64,000 nucleotides of DNA, taken from assembly GCA_037042915.1 (NCBI GenBank), contig CM073197.1, positions 682,001-746,000 on the forward strand, in the 5' to 3' direction. The notes beneath the pieces were generated by a model. It saw only the letters and a list, made by a program, of their open reading frames with translations, had not been told where the DNA came from and made no database searches. The translations under genes were made by a program, and so were the position numbers. Positions 10,046-20,961 of the stretch are shown here, one piece after another. How positions within the stretch are numbered: position 1 is the stretch's first letter; every line of letters begins with the position of its first letter. Source of the DNA: Auricularia sp. M13. Its lineage: Eukaryota; Basidiomycota; Agaricomycetes; Auriculariales; Auriculariaceae.

Positions 10046-10789
10046 TCCACCTGAGAAACTTTTCATATTTAGGTGTTACACTTCATTTCTGACAACTTTT
10101 ATTTTTGAGGTGGAATTACACGTGGAATAGTGGGGGACAGTCACTTACAGATGGCCGCTGCAAGAACGCTGTCGCCGCATGGGCCGAGATGCTTCCCTCA
10201 ACGTACACCATCAACAATCTCAAGCGCGAGCTCGCTTGCTGGTGCACTCTGCGCGGTATCCTTCCAGAGTTCAAAGCTTTTGCGTCCAACATCATTCACA
10301 ATATCGACCTCAACGGCAAAGCTCTGACGATGGAGACACTTCGAACGGCTTTCGCAAACGAGCATGCCCACCGCGAAGGACGCCACTCCGCGACGACTAT
10401 GGCGATGCGCTCGAGCGCCACCACGCCCGCTTCGTCGCCCGCGCACGCCGCGCTTTCGGAGGACGAAGCTCTCCGTGCTTTCGCGACTAGTACTGGTCAG
10501 CACCAGTGCTGGCTCTGCGGCAGTGAGGACCATCTTCTCCCTGACTGTCCCAGCAAGAACACGATCTGCGAGAAGGCCAACAACGACCGCCGCGCGCGTA
10601 ACAAGAAGGGCAAGGGCAAGAAAGGCGACAAGGACGAGGGCAAGACCGCTTCTGCGAACACCGCGAACTCCAAGTCCCGCTGCTGCGCCCGCGTCTGGAT
10701 CTTCCGCCGCATCACTCGCCGCGGCAGTCAAGTCGCTTAATGCAAGTGCCAATTCAGACTATCGTGTTCCCCTCTCAGCGCTCTGCAGC

Positions 10790-12240
10790 CAAGGATCACG
10801 TGCTTCTGCTGACTGGAATACCGACACAGGGTGCACTGCACACATGACGTTGCATCGGTCGTTTTTCGCTTCGTACTCGCCGCACCGCCAACCCATCCAC
10901 CTTGCCGACGACTCGGTCATCTTCTCTGAAGGGCTCGGGTCGGTGGAGTTCAGACCGGTGATTGATGGGGAAGAAGGCCCGCTCGTTGTGTTCCACAATG
11001 TTCTACACGTGCCCAAACTCGCTGTGAATTTACTTTCTGTCTTCGAACTCACGCGCAATAAGGGGTACACAGCCCTCGCGCAGCTCGATAAGCTGGGTCT
11101 CTTCCACTCTGGCCGCCTTGTCTGCACTGCTACAGTCAATTCTGCCAACATTGGGTATCTCGACGGCCACACAGTGCTTCATGACGTCGCTGCTCAGGCC
11201 AACGCTGCTACGACTCGCGCTCTCGACTTCACGCTCTGGCATGAACGCTTTTCCCACATAAACCAGCGCGACTTGCGTGCCATGCATAAGAGCGGCGCTG
11301 TGATTGGCATGGACGTGACGTCAACTGTGCCTGCAGATCCGATTTGCGAGCCCTGCATTGCAGGGAAGCAGCATCGCCACACTGTTCCGCGCGGACCTGC
11401 AGCCCGTGCTCCCGGCGTGCTTGATCTCGTGCATATGGACCTGAAAGGCCCGCTGCCACGTTCGCACAACGGCTATCGGTACAACATGGTCATCGTCGAC
11501 GACCACTCGCGTCTGCGCGTTGACATTCACCTTCGCAAGAAGAGTGAGGCTTTCGCCGGGTTTCTTATCTTCAAGGCTTGGGCAGAGAAGAAGACGGGCC
11601 AGAAAATCAAGAAGATGCACGACGACAAGGGTGGGGAATTCATGTCAAAGGAGTGGATTGCCTACTGCGAACGCGAGGGGATCGAGCGCCAGCACTCTGA
11701 GACGGACGAGCCACATCAGAATGGCGTGGCGGAGCGCGCCAATCACGACGGCGTTGAGCACGCTACTGCTTTGCTGAACCAAGCTAAGCTGCCGGCGTCG
11801 TTCTGGGTCGAAGCACTTGCCGCGCATACTCACACACGAAACTGCTCAGTGACGTCTACTCTTGACTCTGCTCTCACACCGTACACGGTCTTCTATGGCA
11901 AGAAACCTGAGGTGCATTACTTGCGCGCTTTCGGGTGCCTCGCATATGTTTTGCTGCAGAAGAGCCTTCGAGGTGCGTTTGATTCACACACTCGAAAGTG
12001 CATTTTTGCTGGGTACGCTCAGGGCAAGAAAGCTTGGCGCTTCTGGGATCCTTGCGCGCGCATTTTCGTCGAGAGCAGCCACGCTGTTTTTGATGAACGA
12101 TACTTCCCTGGGAATTCTCCCACGGCTATCCGATCCCTCGAGCTTGCAGGCAATGGGGAGGGAGACCTGGTCGATCAGGGGGGTGAACCGGAGTTCGAGA
12201 CTCTGGACGGGGATGGAGACGACGGAGATGCAGACGTTTT
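10790..12240 (+). pseudogene. copia K1 protease and integrase region
   Basis: The retroviral-type aspartic protease motif appears as DTGCTAHM near 10820. The pre-integrase zinc motif LWHERFSHIN...CEPCIAGKQHR is near 11235-11370. The integrase core follows, with conserved DLKGPLP, VDDHSR, DDKGGEF and HQNGVAERAN blocks (11410-11740). In copia elements integrase precedes reverse transcriptase, as here. It is a fossil, part of a polyprotein region that is no longer continuous. Confidence 0.85.
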
Positions 12241-12559
12241 CTGACGCGAGCTGGAGGCTGATGTGATTGCCGGTCTCAATGCGCCTCCCGCGCCTCCTGT
12301 AGCCCCTCAACCTCCTGCTCCCGAAGAACCCGCTCCAGGTCCGGATGCACCTCACCGCGCTCCAGCACGCGAGAAGCGTCCGCCGGCAGGCGCTCTGCGC
12401 GAGCCAGACTTGCGTCGAACTACGAAATACCCTGTCGCACCGCTGCTCCTGAGCAGCGTGCAGCCCCAGGCACCTCAGCCAGATGGGGGTGATGTCCCTG
12501 AAGGCGAGGAAGACCACGCCCCGCATTTTCCGCCGCACTGCGAGCTGGCCTAGAGTTCA

Positions 12560-14286
12560 TGCTCGAAGACGGCGTGCAGCTCGAACTTGAGGACCTCCTC
12601 GAGATTGCGCACAGCCAGAGAGCGGATTCTATGAAGGCATCCTCGCACAGCACAGAGCCTCGCACCTTTCGCGAGGCCATGAACCGCCCTGACGAGGAAG
12701 CCGAGCAGTGGCTAACAGCTACGTTCGACGAACTCAACAGTCTGGTGCAGAACAAGACTTTCCGTCTCGTTTGTCTGCCAGAGGGTCGAAAACACATCGG
12801 TTCGCGCTGGGTCTTTAAGATCAAGCGTAACGCGGACGGCAGCATAGAGCGCTACAAAGCGCGTCTGGTCGCCCAAGGCTTTTCTCAGCATCCGGGTTTC
12901 GACTACCACGAGACTTTCGCCCCTACTCCCAAATGGGCAACGTTACGTGCTGTCCTAGCTCTTGCGGCGTTTGAGGACTGGGAACTCGATAGTGTAGACA
13001 TCTCTTCGGCTTTTCTTAACGGGGAACTTGAGGAGGAAGTTTACATGAAGCAACCTCCGGGTTTCGAGCGTCTTGGTCCCGAGTGGGTTCTGCAGCTTTT
13101 GTGCTCGCTCTATGGCTTGAAGCAAGCAAGTCGCATATGGCATGAGACGTTACACAAAACCCTCCTCGAGATGGGTTTCGAGCGGATACGGGTTGATGCC
13201 AGTTGCTGGGTTTTCAAACGTCACGACGCGCACATCCTCGTGCCCGTTTTCGTCGATGATGTAACTGTTGCGACCAAATCTAAGGAAGCATCAGCGCATC
13301 TGCGCAAGGAGCTCGGACAGCAATTTAAGCTTCGTGACCTGGGCCCCACTAAATGGCTTTTGGGTGTGGAAATCATTCGCCATCAAGCGAACCGCACCAT
13401 TTCTATGTCGCAGAAACAGTATGCCCTCGACGTTCTCCGCCGTTTTGGTCTTGACGACTGCAACTCCGTTACGACTGTGCTCCCTGACGTGAAGCTCTCT
13501 GCGTCGATGGCGCCTGCCAACGACGAGGAGCGTGCTTTCATGGCTGACAAGCCGTACTTGAATGCTGTCGGCGCTCTCGCGTACCTTGCCATTGGCACTC
13601 GGCCGGATTTGGAGTACCCCGTCGGTGTTCTCGCGCGCTTTGGTGCTAACCCCGGCCCTGAGCACTGGAAGGCGTGCAAGCACCTTCTGCGCTACGTAGC
13701 TGGGACCCTTGACGAGAAGCTGATCTTCGCACCACCACCGACTCCGGACCCTGAGATCTTCCGTGTTTACAGTGACGCTGATCATGCCGGCAATCCCGAC
13801 AACGGACACTCTACCTCGGGCATGGTTGTCAAGATGGGCTCTGGCGCTATCAGCTGGTCTAGTCGGCTTCAGTCTTTCGTCACGCTGTCGTCCACCGAAG
13901 CGGAATACGTCGCGGCCTGCAGCGCCGGCCAGGAACTTATGTGGCTTCGCAACCTCTTCGAGGAGTTCAGGTTCCCTCTGTCAACCGCGTCCACCATGTA
14001 CGTGGACAACAAGTCCGCCGTACAAGTCGCGAAGAACCCCGAACACCACGGTCGTATGAAACATCTTGACCTCAAGTTCTACTGGCTGCGTCACGAGGTC
14101 ACGCGCGGTACGATTTGCATCAAGCATCTCTCTACGGATCAAATGCCTGCGGACATCATGACGAAGTCTCTGTCGCGCGTCAAACTCGGGTCGATGCGCA
14201 AGCTCCTCGGTTTGTCGTCCGACCCACTCGATTTTGTCTGGGACTATTTGCTTTCTATTACTGGACTCTCTTCGATTTCTATCTAA
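12560..14286 (+). pseudogene. copia K1 reverse transcriptase and RNase H region
   Basis: A long open stretch with copia RT blocks: KARLVAQGFSQ, APTPKWATLR, DVSSAFLNGELEEEVYM-like (here DISSAFLNGE), LYGLKQASRIWH and the catalytic VFVDDVTVAT. RNase H follows, with YSDADHAG, STEAEYVA and YVDNKSAVQVAKNP. This part is well preserved but belongs to an element that is broken elsewhere. Confidence 0.85.
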
Positions 14287-14354
14287 TCCGACTTTGTTCG
14301 ACTTTTATCACTGTTTTCTCTATTTGCTTCAAGCCGTGCCGAATCAGGGGTGTG

Positions 14355-14571
14355 TGTTCTGACTATGTGATGTGGCACGGACTCTCCTTTAATCTCTGGA
14401 TGTATCCTACGAGTATATAGGCTGAGTTCGGGATGTCGTGGCACTCTACGCTTACCAGTGCACGACGCCCCGGACTCAGGTATGTTGTATCTCCCGCACT
14501 GTCCCAATACATACGCTTACCAGTGCACGACGCCCCGGACTCAGTGCCCTTTCGACCCTCACGCGCTCACA
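14355..14571 (+). repeat. 3' LTR of copia K1
   Basis: 217 bp, partner of 7942-8158. A TATATAG box lies near 14414. It is followed at once by the CACAG target duplication. Confidence 0.9.
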
Positions 14572-14644
14572 CACAGCCTACAGTGCAAATTACAGTCTGT
14601 TCTGCAAGCTTGGTAAGCATGTTTTGTCGTGCAGGTGATTTATG

Positions 14645-14822
14645 ATGCGTGCGCTCTAATACTGATGTTATTGTTATCGATTTTAAATATCCATATATAT
14701 GTAATAACATGTTATTCATAACTGTATGTCCCATTATCATTCCGTGTGCTCTGATACTTATGTTATTGTTATTGATTTCAGATATCCAGATATAATAACA
14801 TGTTATTCATAACTGTACGCGT
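14645..14822. repeat. Two tandem ~75-bp AT-rich repeats
   Basis: The order GTGC(T/G)CTCTAATACT-like, TTATTGTTAT, GATATCC-like, TAATAACATGTTATTC and ATAACTGTA occurs at about 14648-14728 and again at about 14748-14818, with small differences. TAACATGTTA is palindromic. Confidence 0.65.
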
Positions 14823-14875
14823 TCTTCCTCCAATTATCATTTCATCTGATAGCCTTCGTCTTCTTGGACGCATAC

Positions 14876-15160
14876 AGATGGATCCCAGATGGATCCCAGA
14901 TGGATCTCAGATGCATCCATGTGGGATGCATCTTCGGTGCGATGCATCTTGGGGAGCTCCTGGGGGTCAGATGCATCGGGATGCAGACAACAAGATATGG
15001 ATGCATAATGGAGGCACACAGTGAGTGGACCTGTGCTTTTGACATCTGCATCCTGCAAGATGTATCCTTGATGCATCGGATGCATCTTGCAGGATGCAGC
15101 TTGTTACTCCCTCTTGTCACCATGTACATACCTGAGTAGCTTACTTACTAGGATGCATCT
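14876..15160. repeat. GATGCATC palindrome cluster
   Basis: The 8-bp palindrome GATGCATC and its one-off variants (GATGGATC, GATGTATC) occur about a dozen times within 280 bp, alternating with CTTGCAGGATGC-like words. There is no open frame, spacing is irregular, and I see no protein or RNA gene. Confidence 0.65.
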
Positions 15161-15211
15161 TGTGTTAAGTAGTTAATTGAGCAGTTGCATCTGAAATGGG
15201 AGGACAGCTCA

Positions 15212-15901
15212 TGTTACGCCCGTGCCCCGGTCCGCGGACCTCACGTGCTCTCGGCATCACTCGGCGTCATTCTACGTCACCCGGCCAACTCGGTCAACTC
15301 GGTCAAGCTCCCGAATACCCGGCTTATCTCCCCTCGTGTTCATATGCTCGGGATATGTTCTCCTCATCGTCCTCTACCTCTAGACCTCTCCCTCACTTCT
15401 CTAGCTTCTCTCCTTACTCGCATACATCCACCTAACTCGCCTTGTCCCTACTGTATCGATAGTGTTCATATCCGGTTCGCTCCACTCGTCTTAGTCATTC
15501 GCCTCTCGTCATTCGCCCGATCCCCCGATACCTTACCCACTCGCTCTTACTCATCCTATCGGCCGATGACGACGATCTCTATTGATCTGAGGCCCCCTCT
15601 CCTTCGTCTCTAGGATACACTCCGAGTACATCGGATCACCTCCCCAGGTATAAAAGACCCTCGACTTTGTATCTAGCTCCCCAGTTACGAAATCGACATA
15701 GTCGTGCCCCTCGCACACTCTATCTCTCTCTCTCTCGACTTCGCCTCTGGGTTCTCCCTTCGCCCGACTTACTCGTCTGAGTCCTCTGCTGCTCGCGGTC
15801 CCTTCGGTCGTGCTACTCGACGTAGCCGGTGTGCTCAATAACGCACCGAAGGCTCTAGTTGTTCGTTCGAGTGTTCTCTGCAAGGCACAGCAGGCTTAAC
15901 A
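15212..15901 (+). repeat. 5' LTR of gypsy G1
   Basis: About 690 bp, TG...CA. A TATAAAAG box lies at 15649-15656 with a pyrimidine-rich stretch downstream. Its last ~140 bp reappear around 20797-20956, which fixes the outer boundary. Confidence 0.8.
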
Positions 15902-15933
15902 GTATTTCGTAACTCGAGCTCCGCTCGAGTTGT

Positions 15934-17720
15934 ATGGCCTTTGGGACTCGACAGAATCTCAGAAGAAACCAGGAAGAACCTCATCCTCTACTCGACTCCC
16001 CCGACGCTATCCTTCGCGAAGCCCGTCGTCAGGCTCGTCTTCGCGACCAACAACCTCCTCAGCCGGCTACGCCTTCGCCATCAGTCTCGATGTCGGGCAC
16101 TAGCCGCTTCGGATCATCTCGGCACTCGCAACCGCCGAACGATGATGACGAAATCCTCTCGCAACACACTCTCTCCGGCTCGCTTCACACCTCGCGTTTC
16201 TCGCCGGCCCAGTCCACACTACGTGCGGACCCGAGCGGTTCCTACCCTCCCTCGAGTCACACGACGCGATCGCCTTCGCATCCCTCGACTCACTCGCTCG
16301 GCTCTCGACACCCTCTCGCGCTCGTTCCGTACACCGGCTCTCGCTCGACTCCTCGTCTTTCGCAGCACTCCTCGTCGTTCCGCGGCTTCTTCCCATCCGG
16401 CACCCCTAACACGCCTCGGCGTGGCGGCGGGGGTGGCGGTGGAGGCGGCGGAGGTGGCGGCGGTGGAGGCGGAGGCGGCGGAGGTGGCGGTGGCGGTGGT
16501 GGTCATCGAGGTGCTCCCTCGCCCTCGTCGCACCACTCGCACCACTCGCACCACTCGCACGGCTCGCACCCTCCGAACCCTCCTCCCGGAGGTGGCGGCG
16601 GTGGGGGCGGTGGTGGCGGTAACGATCCTCCTGGTCCCCCGGGACCTCCCTTCGACCCTCCGTCGGACGGCTACGACTCGGACGTCGATCGCGAACGACA
16701 ATTCCACGATCAACACGACAACGTCCCTCGTGTCTACTTCGTCGACCGCGACAGCGGCTCTCGCATCGACGCCGCCAAACCCGACAAATTCGACGGCGAA
16801 AACGCCAACAAACTTCGCGGATTCCTCATCGACTGCGAAACCTACTTCCTCGCCAACCCTCGGAAGTACCAGACGTCCCGCGAGAAGATTCTCTTCACCG
16901 CGACCTATCTCTCGGGTCGGGCGAAGGAATGGTGGGGCGGCTACGTTCCTCTCGTCCCGAATCCGCCTCCCGGTTACGAGTTCCTCGAAGACTGGAACGA
17001 ATTCAAGAACGAACTCACGATCACCTTCGGCGTCACGAACGAACGCGAACGCGCCGAAGTCAAGATTCGATGACTGCAAATGGCCGACAACGGCAAGGTC
17101 GCCCGCTACAAGCTCCAGTTCGACGAATACGCCAAACTGCTCGGCTGGGACGACGCTGCACTCGCCTCGCAATTCTATCGCGGACTCCCTCGCCGCATCA
17201 AATCTGTCTTCGCTGCTCAAGTAGCTCAACGCCCGGCTTCTCTGACGCCACTCGCTGCGCTCGCTCTTAGCATCGACGCCAACTACTGGATCGATAAGGA
17301 CGAGCAAGCTCTCGAGCACGCGAACGAACCCCGTAAAGCGCAGAAGACCACCTCGACCGCGACGCCTCAATCGGGCTCCCGATCGAACACCAAGTCCAAC
17401 GCGCGCCAACAACGGCAACATCGGCAACAACGGCAACTCGAACAACCACTCGAACTCGAGGGGTCAGTCCTCGACCTCGGCCCGCTCGTCTTCGAAGACC
17501 ACGACCAAGTCGAAGGACGACGTCGCGAAGAACCTCAACTCGAACGGCAAGCTCAACGACGCCGAACGACGCCGTCGCCTCGATAACTACCTCTGCCTCT
17601 ACTGTGGCCATGCCGGCCACACCGCGTCCGAGTGCCGCAAGGCCGCTCACAATCGCGAGTCGAAGGGTCGCGCCGCTAAGGCTCAACCCGCGACTTCCTC
17701 GACGCCGGCTCCCGCTCCCT
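15934..17720 (+). pseudogene. gypsy G1 gag region
   Basis: The N-terminal part from ATG 15934 is Ser/Pro/His-rich with a long poly-glycine run encoded by GGC/GGT/GGA repeats (about 16424-16503) and a second shorter run near 16590-16620. The gag core follows, with KPDKFDGENANKLRGF and GRAKEWW (about 16780-16940). A CCHC zinc knuckle CLYCGHAGHTASEC lies near 17592. Fossil, not continuous. Confidence 0.75.
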
Positions 17721-17799
17721 CGGGCGCCGCCGCTTCTGCCCGGCGGAAGCGAAAACTAACGGGCAGTTCCCCACGGGCATCTAGGGCCAACTGCGTCAA

Positions 17800-19870
17800 G
17801 CCCAAGATGCCTTACACTCGGTTGAACGCTGCCGCGCTCACCGATCAAGACGCTCTCATCGTCGTCCTTTCCTCCGACGCTGTCCCATCCTTTCGCACAC
17901 TCGTCGACTCCGGCTCCGAAGATCAGTTCCTTGATACTCAGTTCGCCGAGAGTCTTCGACTCCCTCAAAAGTCTCTCGATCAACCGCTACGCCTTCGGCT
18001 CTTCGACGGCTCCTATCGCGGTGTTATCTCCAAATACGTGTCGCTTCCCGTCCGCTTCCCTTGCGGAACTTCGATGATCATCAACTTCCTCCTCACCACT
18101 CTAGATCCGACTTGCTCTGCAGTGTTGGGATACCGCTGGTTGGCCCGCTACAATCCTAGGATTGACTGGTTCCATCACCGCATCTCTTTCCCCACTCGTG
18201 TCTCGCCCTCGGATCCCTCGGGTTTCGTCCCTGGGTTCTCGCTCGACTCGGATCCTCCGACTCCGTCGTCACCTCCTCCCGTGCCACGTACTCTGCCTCC
18301 CGAACCGCCGATGGACGAAACCGCCCTTCGCGCGGCCGCTGCTCGCGTCGACATCAAGATCATCGGCGCCGCAGCCTTCGACACCTCTCGTCGACTTTGC
18401 GGCTCGATGGTCTCGGCCATCTACATTCGAGATCCATCGGTGCCCGCTCGCTCTGCGTCTGCCAACCCGGCCTCGGAAACCGGCGAAGGCATCCCCGAGT
18501 GTTATCACGAGTTCCTCGACGTCTTCTCAAAGGAGGCCTCGAATCGACTCCCTGAACATCGGCCGTACGATCTCAAGATCGACATGGAAGAAGGCAAGCC
18601 TCTCCCATCCGGTCCGATCTACTCGCTCTCCGAGCCCGAGCAACTCGCGCTTCGGGAGTACATTCAGGATAACCTCAGCAAAGGACACATTCGCTCTTCG
18701 TCGTCCCCGGGTGGCGCCCGGTTCTCTTTGTCAAGAAGGCCGACGGTTCTCTTCGCCTATGCGTCGATTATCGTGGGCTCAACAAGATCACTCGGAAGGA
18801 CAAGTACCCGCTTCCGCTCATCTCGTCCACGCTCGACCGCCTTCGCACCGCCAAGAAGTTCACCAAGCTCGATCTTCGTGTCGGATACAGCAACGTTCGC
18901 ATCGCGGCCGGCGACGAGTGGAAGACTGCCTTTCGAACGCGCTACGGCACCTACGAGTATCTCGTCATGCCTTTCGGTCTCACGAACGCTCCAGCCGCTT
19001 TCCAGCGCTTCATGAACGACATCTTCTCCGATCTCCTCGACGTCACGGTCACCGTCTACCTCGACGACATCCTCATCTACTCGGACGATCCCTCGAAGCA
19101 TGAGGAACACGTTCGAGAGGTCCTTCGACGGCTGCGGGAGAATGACCTCTTCTGTAAGCCCGAGAAGTGCGAGTTCCATGCTGACACCATCGAGTACCTC
19201 GGGTACATCATCAGCCCCGAGGGCATCAGCATGGACCCGAAGAAGATTGCCACCCTCCTCGAGTGGCCCGTTCCTCGCAACGTTCGCGACATCCAGTCGT
19301 TCCTCGGCTTCGCGAACTTCTATCGACGATTCATCTACGACTACTCCGATATCGTCGTCCCGCTCACTCGTCTCACTCGAAAGACCGCAACGTGGAACTT
19401 CACTCCGCAATGCCTCGCTGCGTTCAACGAGCTCAAGAAGGCGTTCACTTGCGCTCCCGTCCTTCACCACTTCGATCCCGCTCTCCCTCGCGTCGTCGAG
19501 ACTGACGCTTCCGACTACGCGATCGCGGCGATCTTCTCGCACTTCCGCCCGGATGGCTCTGTTCACCCCGTCGCTTTCCATTCGCGCACGCTCACTCCCA
19601 CCGAGCTCAACTACGACACGCACGACAAGGAGCTACTCGCGATATTCGAGGCGTTCGAACTATGGCGACACTACCTCGAAGGGGCCGAGACCCCAATAGA
19701 CGTCGTCACGGACCACAAGAACCTCGAGTATTTCTCTACCACGAAGATGCTCACTCGTCGGCAAGCTCGCTGGTCCGAGTACCTTTCTACCTTCAACCTC
19801 CTCATTCGCTTTCGACCCGGTCGACTCGGCGGCAAACCCGATGCTCTCACTCGCCGCCACGACGTCTATC
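17800..19870 (+). pseudogene. gypsy G1 protease, reverse transcriptase and RNase H region
   Basis: The protease motif LVDSGSEDQF lies near 17900. RT starts near 18570 with FSKEASNRLPEHRPYDLKI. The catalytic box is [10 protein letters not shown] near 19057, preceded by [13 protein letters not shown]. RNase H follows with [20 protein letters not shown] and [11 protein letters not shown] (about 19500-19730). Typical Ty3/gypsy order. Fossil. Confidence 0.85.
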
Positions 19871-19879
19871 TCAAAAGGG

Positions 19880-20760
19880 GGATGGTGGCTACGCCAGCGC
19901 AAACCCGCAGAACTTCCGACCCGTTTTTACTTCGGAACAGTTCGCCGCTTCCCTTCGCGCGACGTATGCTGAAGAGACTTTCCTTCGCGCAGCCACGATC
20001 ATGGACACTCAGTCCATTCGGGATGACATTCGCGCCTCGTACGACTCGGACGAACTCGCTCTCGACATTCGCTCGAAACTCGGCACCGATGACGCGATCA
20101 ACTGGTCGGCCTCGGACGATGGATTCTTGCTGTTCAAGGGCAGGATCTACGTACCGAACGCTCTCGATTGTCGCCTTCGTATCCTTCGCGAAAAGCACGA
20201 TCACCCGCTCGCTGGCCATCCGGGTCAGAACAAGACACTCAAGATGGCCGCCCGCGAGTACTACTGGCCCGACCTGCGCGACTCGATTCGTACCTACGTC
20301 CAGGCCTGCGTCACCTGTGGGCGCAGCAAACCTCGACGACACAAGCCGTACGGTCGACTTCAACCCCTCCCGATTCCGCTTCGCAACTGGGACTCGATCT
20401 CGATGGACTTCATCGAACAGCTCCCTGAGTCCAACGGTTACACCGCGATCCTCGTCATTATTGATCGCCTCTCGAAGCAGGGTATCTTCGTCCCGACCAA
20501 GGGCAAGATCACCTCCGAAGAACTCGCGCGTCTCTTCCTCATCCACGTCTTCGCCAAACATGGCGCTCCCTCGCACGTCTCTACCGACCGCGGCTCCGAA
20601 TTCGTCTCCCGCTTCTTTCGCGCACTCGGCTCGCTCCTCAACATGACCATGCACTTCACCTCGGGTCACCACCCGGAGGCGAACGGTCAAGTCGAACGCA
20701 CGAACCAGACGCTCGAACAGTACCTCCGTCTCTACTGCAACTACGAGCAGGACTATCCTT
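19880..20760 (+). pseudogene. gypsy G1 integrase region (partial)
   Basis: The HHCC zinc-binding part is seen as [14 protein letters not shown] and [12 protein letters not shown] (about 20200-20345). The integrase core has [27 protein letters not shown] and HHPEANGQVERTNQTLEQYL (20400-20730). No chromodomain is present because the element is incomplete on this side. Confidence 0.8.
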
Positions 20761-20961
20761 GCAACCAAACCCCCAAGGCACAGCAGGCTTAACATCTGAG
20801 TCCTCTGTTGCTCGTGGTCCCTTCGGTCGTGCTACTCGACGTAGCCGGTGTGCTCAATAACGCACCGAAGGCTCTAGTTGTTCGTTCGAGTGTTCTCTGC
20901 GCCCGGACGTTCGACTATCCTTGCAACCAAACCCCCAAGGCACAGCAGGCTTAACAGCTCA

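Larger units (their letters stand above)
8834..10150. mobile_element. hAT-like foldback MITE 1 (1317 bp) inserted in copia gag
   Basis: The insertion is bounded by an exact 8-bp target duplication ATGGCCGC (8826-8833 and 10151-10158), the size made by hAT transposases. The termini are imperfect inverted repeats: left GAGAACCTTACTCTCCCCCA, right (complement) CTGTAAGTGACTGTCCCCCA. Inside are CCACGTGGAATTCC-type subterminal repeats, (CCTAA)n arrays and two long inverted arms. It encodes no transposase and must have been moved in trans. It shares termini and subterminal words with the element at 35298-35778. Confidence 0.8.
8415..10740 (+). pseudogene. copia K1 gag region (interrupted by MITE)
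   Basis: The N-terminal part (from ATG 8415) reads MAETDSVLKRVPTLGESNYE, typical of copia-type gag proteins, which begin with a short motif before a YxxWK segment. The C-terminal part lies after the MITE and includes a CCHC-type zinc knuckle, CWLCGSEDHLLPDC, near 10510, followed by a Lys/Gly-rich stretch. The gag would package element RNA. This is a fossil gene: the MITE at 8834-10150 splits it and further breaks are present. Confidence 0.75.
7942..14571 (+). mobile_element. Ty1/copia LTR retrotransposon K1 (fossil), with nested MITE
   Basis: The element starts TG and ends CA, has 217-bp LTRs at both ends and a 5-bp target duplication CACAG at 7937-7941 and 14572-14576. The domain order gag, protease, integrase, reverse transcriptase, RNase H is that of copia. 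The two LTRs differ at about 11 of 217 positions (about 5%), so the insertion is not recent. It is broken: several breaks in the coding part, plus a 1.3-kb MITE within gag. Confidence 0.9.
15212..20956 (+). mobile_element. Ty3/gypsy LTR retrotransposon G1 (fossil)
   Basis: The element begins TGTTACGCC and ends TTAACA, and is bounded by a 5-bp duplication GCTCA (15207-15211 and 20957-20961). The domain order gag, zinc knuckle, protease, RT, RNase H, integrase is gypsy-type. It is incomplete at the 3' side and broken at several places. A short stretch ending AAGGCACAGCAGGCTTAACA is present twice near the right end, as well as once at the end of the 5' LTR. Confidence 0.85.

Noticed and set aside
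14876-15160. A CRISPR-like array
   Set aside because: Repeats are 8-bp palindromes with irregular spacing and no uniform spacers; eukaryotic context.
16219-17445. Long minus-strand ORF of about 400 codons opposite gypsy gag
   Set aside because: Arg/Val-rich shadow of a GC-biased sense gene with no motif of its own.
19866-20795. Minus-strand ORF opposite gypsy integrase
   Set aside because: Shadow frame: the sense strand has clear integrase blocks.
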